A stretch of DNA of 5,461 nucleotides. Source: Halanaerobiaceae bacterium (GTDB lineage: Bacteria; Bacillota; Halanaerobiia; Halanaerobiales; DTU029). Position 1 is the stretch's first letter. The number at the start of each line of letters is the position of its first letter. Shown in pieces: positions 3,999 through 5,461 of the stretch. The stretch lies in NCBI GenBank assembly GCA_012521855.1, contig JAAYLO010000213.1, forward strand, positions 1-5,461, given 5' to 3'. The position numbers were made by a program, and so were the translations under genes. Under the pieces are notes generated by a model that saw only the letters and a list, made by a program, of their open reading frames with translations, was not told the origin of the DNA and made no database searches.

Positions 3999-5461
3999 TT
4001 ATTTCCGCGGGTTCTCAATTTCAGCCTGGGCAGCAGCCAGTCTGGCTATCGGAACACGGAATGGTGAACATGATACATAGTTTAAACCTACATCATGGCA
4101 GAATTTGACAGAGGACGGCTCTCCGCCATGTTCACCACAGATACCCACTTTAAGATCAGGACGGGTAGAACGCCCCTTCTCTACACCAATCTTCACTAAC
4201 TGGCCGACACCCTTTTGATCCAGTACCTGGAAGGGGTTCTTTTCCAGTACTCCCTCATCCAGATAATGAGGCAGGAATTTACCTTCTGCATCATCACGGC
4301 TGAAACCAAAGGTTGTCTGGGTCAGGTCATTGGTACCAAAGGAGAAGAACTCAGCTTCTTTAGCTATCTCATCTGCTGTCAGGGCAGCCCTTGGCAGCTC
4401 AATCATTGTACCAACAGAATATTTTAGATCAACTCCGGCTTGTGCAATAACCTCATCAGCTGTTTTTACTACAACTTCTTTAAGCTTCTTCAATTCATTT
4501 ACATCAGAAACCAGTGGAATCATGACTTCCGGCCGGACTTTGATACCCTCTTTTACGAGTTCTGTGGCTGCCTCAAAGATAGCCCTGGCCTGCATTTCCG
4601 GAATCTCTGGATAGGTCATGCCCAGACGGCATCCACGGTGGCCAAGCATCGGGTTCATCTCATGCAGCCCTTCAATGGTTTTCATTAATGCTTCTTTTTC
4701 TGCTATTACTTTTGCATCTCCGCCTTTTGCCTTCAGCTCAGTTACTTCGACCAGTAATTCAATATAATCAGGCAGGAATTCATGGAGAGGCGGATCCAGT
4801 AATCTGATGGTAACCGGCCTTTCTCCCATAACCTTTAGTATTCCTTTAAAATCTTCTTTCTGCATTGGAAGGAGCTTATCAAGGGCCTCTTTTCTGGCTT
4901 CAGCACTATCAGCAAGGATCATCTGCTGAACAATAGGTAAGCGTTCTTCATCAAAGAACATATGCTCTGTACGGGTCAAACCAATACCCTGGGCACCATA
5001 TTCGATAGCCTTGCGGGCATCTTCAGGTGTATCAGCATTTGCCCATACCTGCAGGCTTCTGATTTCATCTGCCCAGCTCATCAAGAGTCCAAAGTCATCA
5101 TCAAGCTCTGGTTCAATTGTATTTACCTGCCCCAGATAAACACTTCCGTCTCCACCATCTATTGTAATGTAATCACCTTTTTTAACAACTGTACCATCCG
5201 GTGCCACGAACTGCTCTTTTGTATAATCAACTTTAATGGATTCACAGCCGGCAACAGTACGTTTACCCATACCACGGGCAACTACAGCAGCATGGCTGGT
5301 CATACCGCCTCTGGATGTTAAGACACCCTGGGCTACAGCGATCCCGTGAAAATCATCTGATGAGGTCTCTGTCCTTACAAGAATCATCTTTTCACCTGCT
5401 GGATCAAGTTCTGCTGCTTCATCAGAGTCAAATACTACTTTACCAGTAGCAGGACCAGGAG
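3999..5461 (-). CDS. ppdK: Pyruvate, phosphate dikinase, C-terminal part
   Basis: The enzyme interconverts pyruvate + ATP + Pi with PEP + AMP + PPi in the cytoplasm. About 486 codons are visible and the frame is open to the right edge; the Met at 5387 is internal, since the upstream codons (PGPATGKVVFDSDEA) continue the family sequence. The central phosphohistidine domain carries RGGMTSHAAVVARGMG, whose His is the swinging-arm phosphate carrier. The C-terminal PEP/pyruvate TIM barrel has GLTRTEHMF, TIRLLDPPLHEF, GHRGCRLGMTYPEIPEMQ, GTMIELPRAAL, SFGTNDLTQTTFGFSRDD and the catalytic Cys in GICGEHGGEPSS. Distances from the His to the two Arg residues match Clostridium symbiosum PPDK (H455, R561, R617, from memory) within one residue. 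About 390 N-terminal residues (the ATP-grasp nucleotide domain) should lie beyond the edge. The C-terminus EIENPRK is intact. Length and motifs separate it from PEP synthase and PTS enzyme I. Confidence 0.97.
   Translation of the reverse strand, partial: PGPATGKVVFDSDEAAELDPAGEKMILVRTETSSDDFHGIAVAQGVLTSRGGMTSHAAVVARGMGKRTVAGCESIKVDYTKEQFVAPDGTVVKKGDYITIDGGDGSVYLGQVNTIEPELDDDFGLLMSWADEIRSLQVWANADTPEDARKAIEYGAQGIGLTRTEHMFFDEERLPIVQQMILADSAEARKEALDKLLPMQKEDFKGILKVMGERPVTIRLLDPPLHEFLPDYIELLVEVTELKAKGGDAKVIAEKEALMKTIEGLHEMNPMLGHRGCRLGMTYPEIPEMQARAIFEAATELVKEGIKVRPEVMIPLVSDVNELKKLKEVVVKTADEVIAQAGVDLKYSVGTMIELPRAALTADEIAKEAEFFSFGTNDLTQTTFGFSRDDAEGKFLPHYLDEGVLEKNPFQVLDQKGVGQLVKIGVEKGRSTRPDLKVGICGEHGGEPSSVKFCHDVGLNYVSCSPFRVPIARLAAAQAEIENPRK

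Noticed and set aside
4215..5321. Several plus-strand ORFs inside ppdK (4215-4427, 4330-4614, 4440-4688, 4962-5321)
   Set aside because: All are antisense to the dikinase, overlap one another, and lack ribosome binding sites or recognisable domains.
5385..5387. ATG at 5387 as the true start of a short dikinase-like protein
   Set aside because: The frame stays open upstream to the edge and encodes PGPATGKVVFDSDEA, which is family sequence preceding the phosphohistidine domain. The gene is simply cut by the window.

Overview
The window is a block of central carbon metabolism genes from what looks like a low-to-moderate GC, anaerobic Gram-positive-type bacterium. The evidence is strong AAGGAGG-like ribosome binding sites, AT-rich intergenic DNA, two GTG starts and a Na+-translocating decarboxylase. 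A Clostridia or Halanaerobiales relative would fit, but this is inferred from gene content and composition, not from a marker gene. All convincing genes lie on the minus strand, so transcription runs from high to low coordinates.

Layout in order of transcription: (1) 5461-3999, the C-terminal ~486 residues of pyruvate, phosphate dikinase, whose N-terminus lies beyond the right edge; it ends in a perfect 13-bp hairpin at 3962-3990. (2) 3961-3835, an AT-rich leader likely to hold the promoter of the next operon. (3) 3834-545, a four-gene set encoding a membrane-bound, biotin-dependent Na+ pump of the oxaloacetate decarboxylase type: gamma subunit (91 aa), a free-standing biotin carrier (122 aa), beta subunit (370 aa) and a carboxyltransferase alpha subunit without its own biotin domain (448 aa). 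(4) 389-1, the first 129 codons of a gene running off the left edge; it may be an ATP-dependent PEP carboxykinase-like protein, but the diagnostic part is not in the window.

Together the genes cover the PEP-pyruvate-oxaloacetate node. The dikinase interconverts PEP and pyruvate using AMP/PPi or ATP/Pi. The decarboxylase complex converts oxaloacetate to pyruvate and CO2 while exporting Na+. If the left-edge gene is a PEP carboxykinase, the window would hold both the direct PEP-to-pyruvate step and a PEP-oxaloacetate-pyruvate bypass that conserves energy as a sodium gradient. No biotin carboxylase is visible, which favours decarboxylation over ATP-driven carboxylation.

I see no mobile element, CRISPR array, tRNA or rRNA, and no gene-free stretch over 300 bases. 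This is mostly an ordinary metabolic region. The points worth a second look are the split-biotin gene order, the unidentified left-edge gene with its purine-rich leader, and the SD/start arrangement at the two GTG starts.
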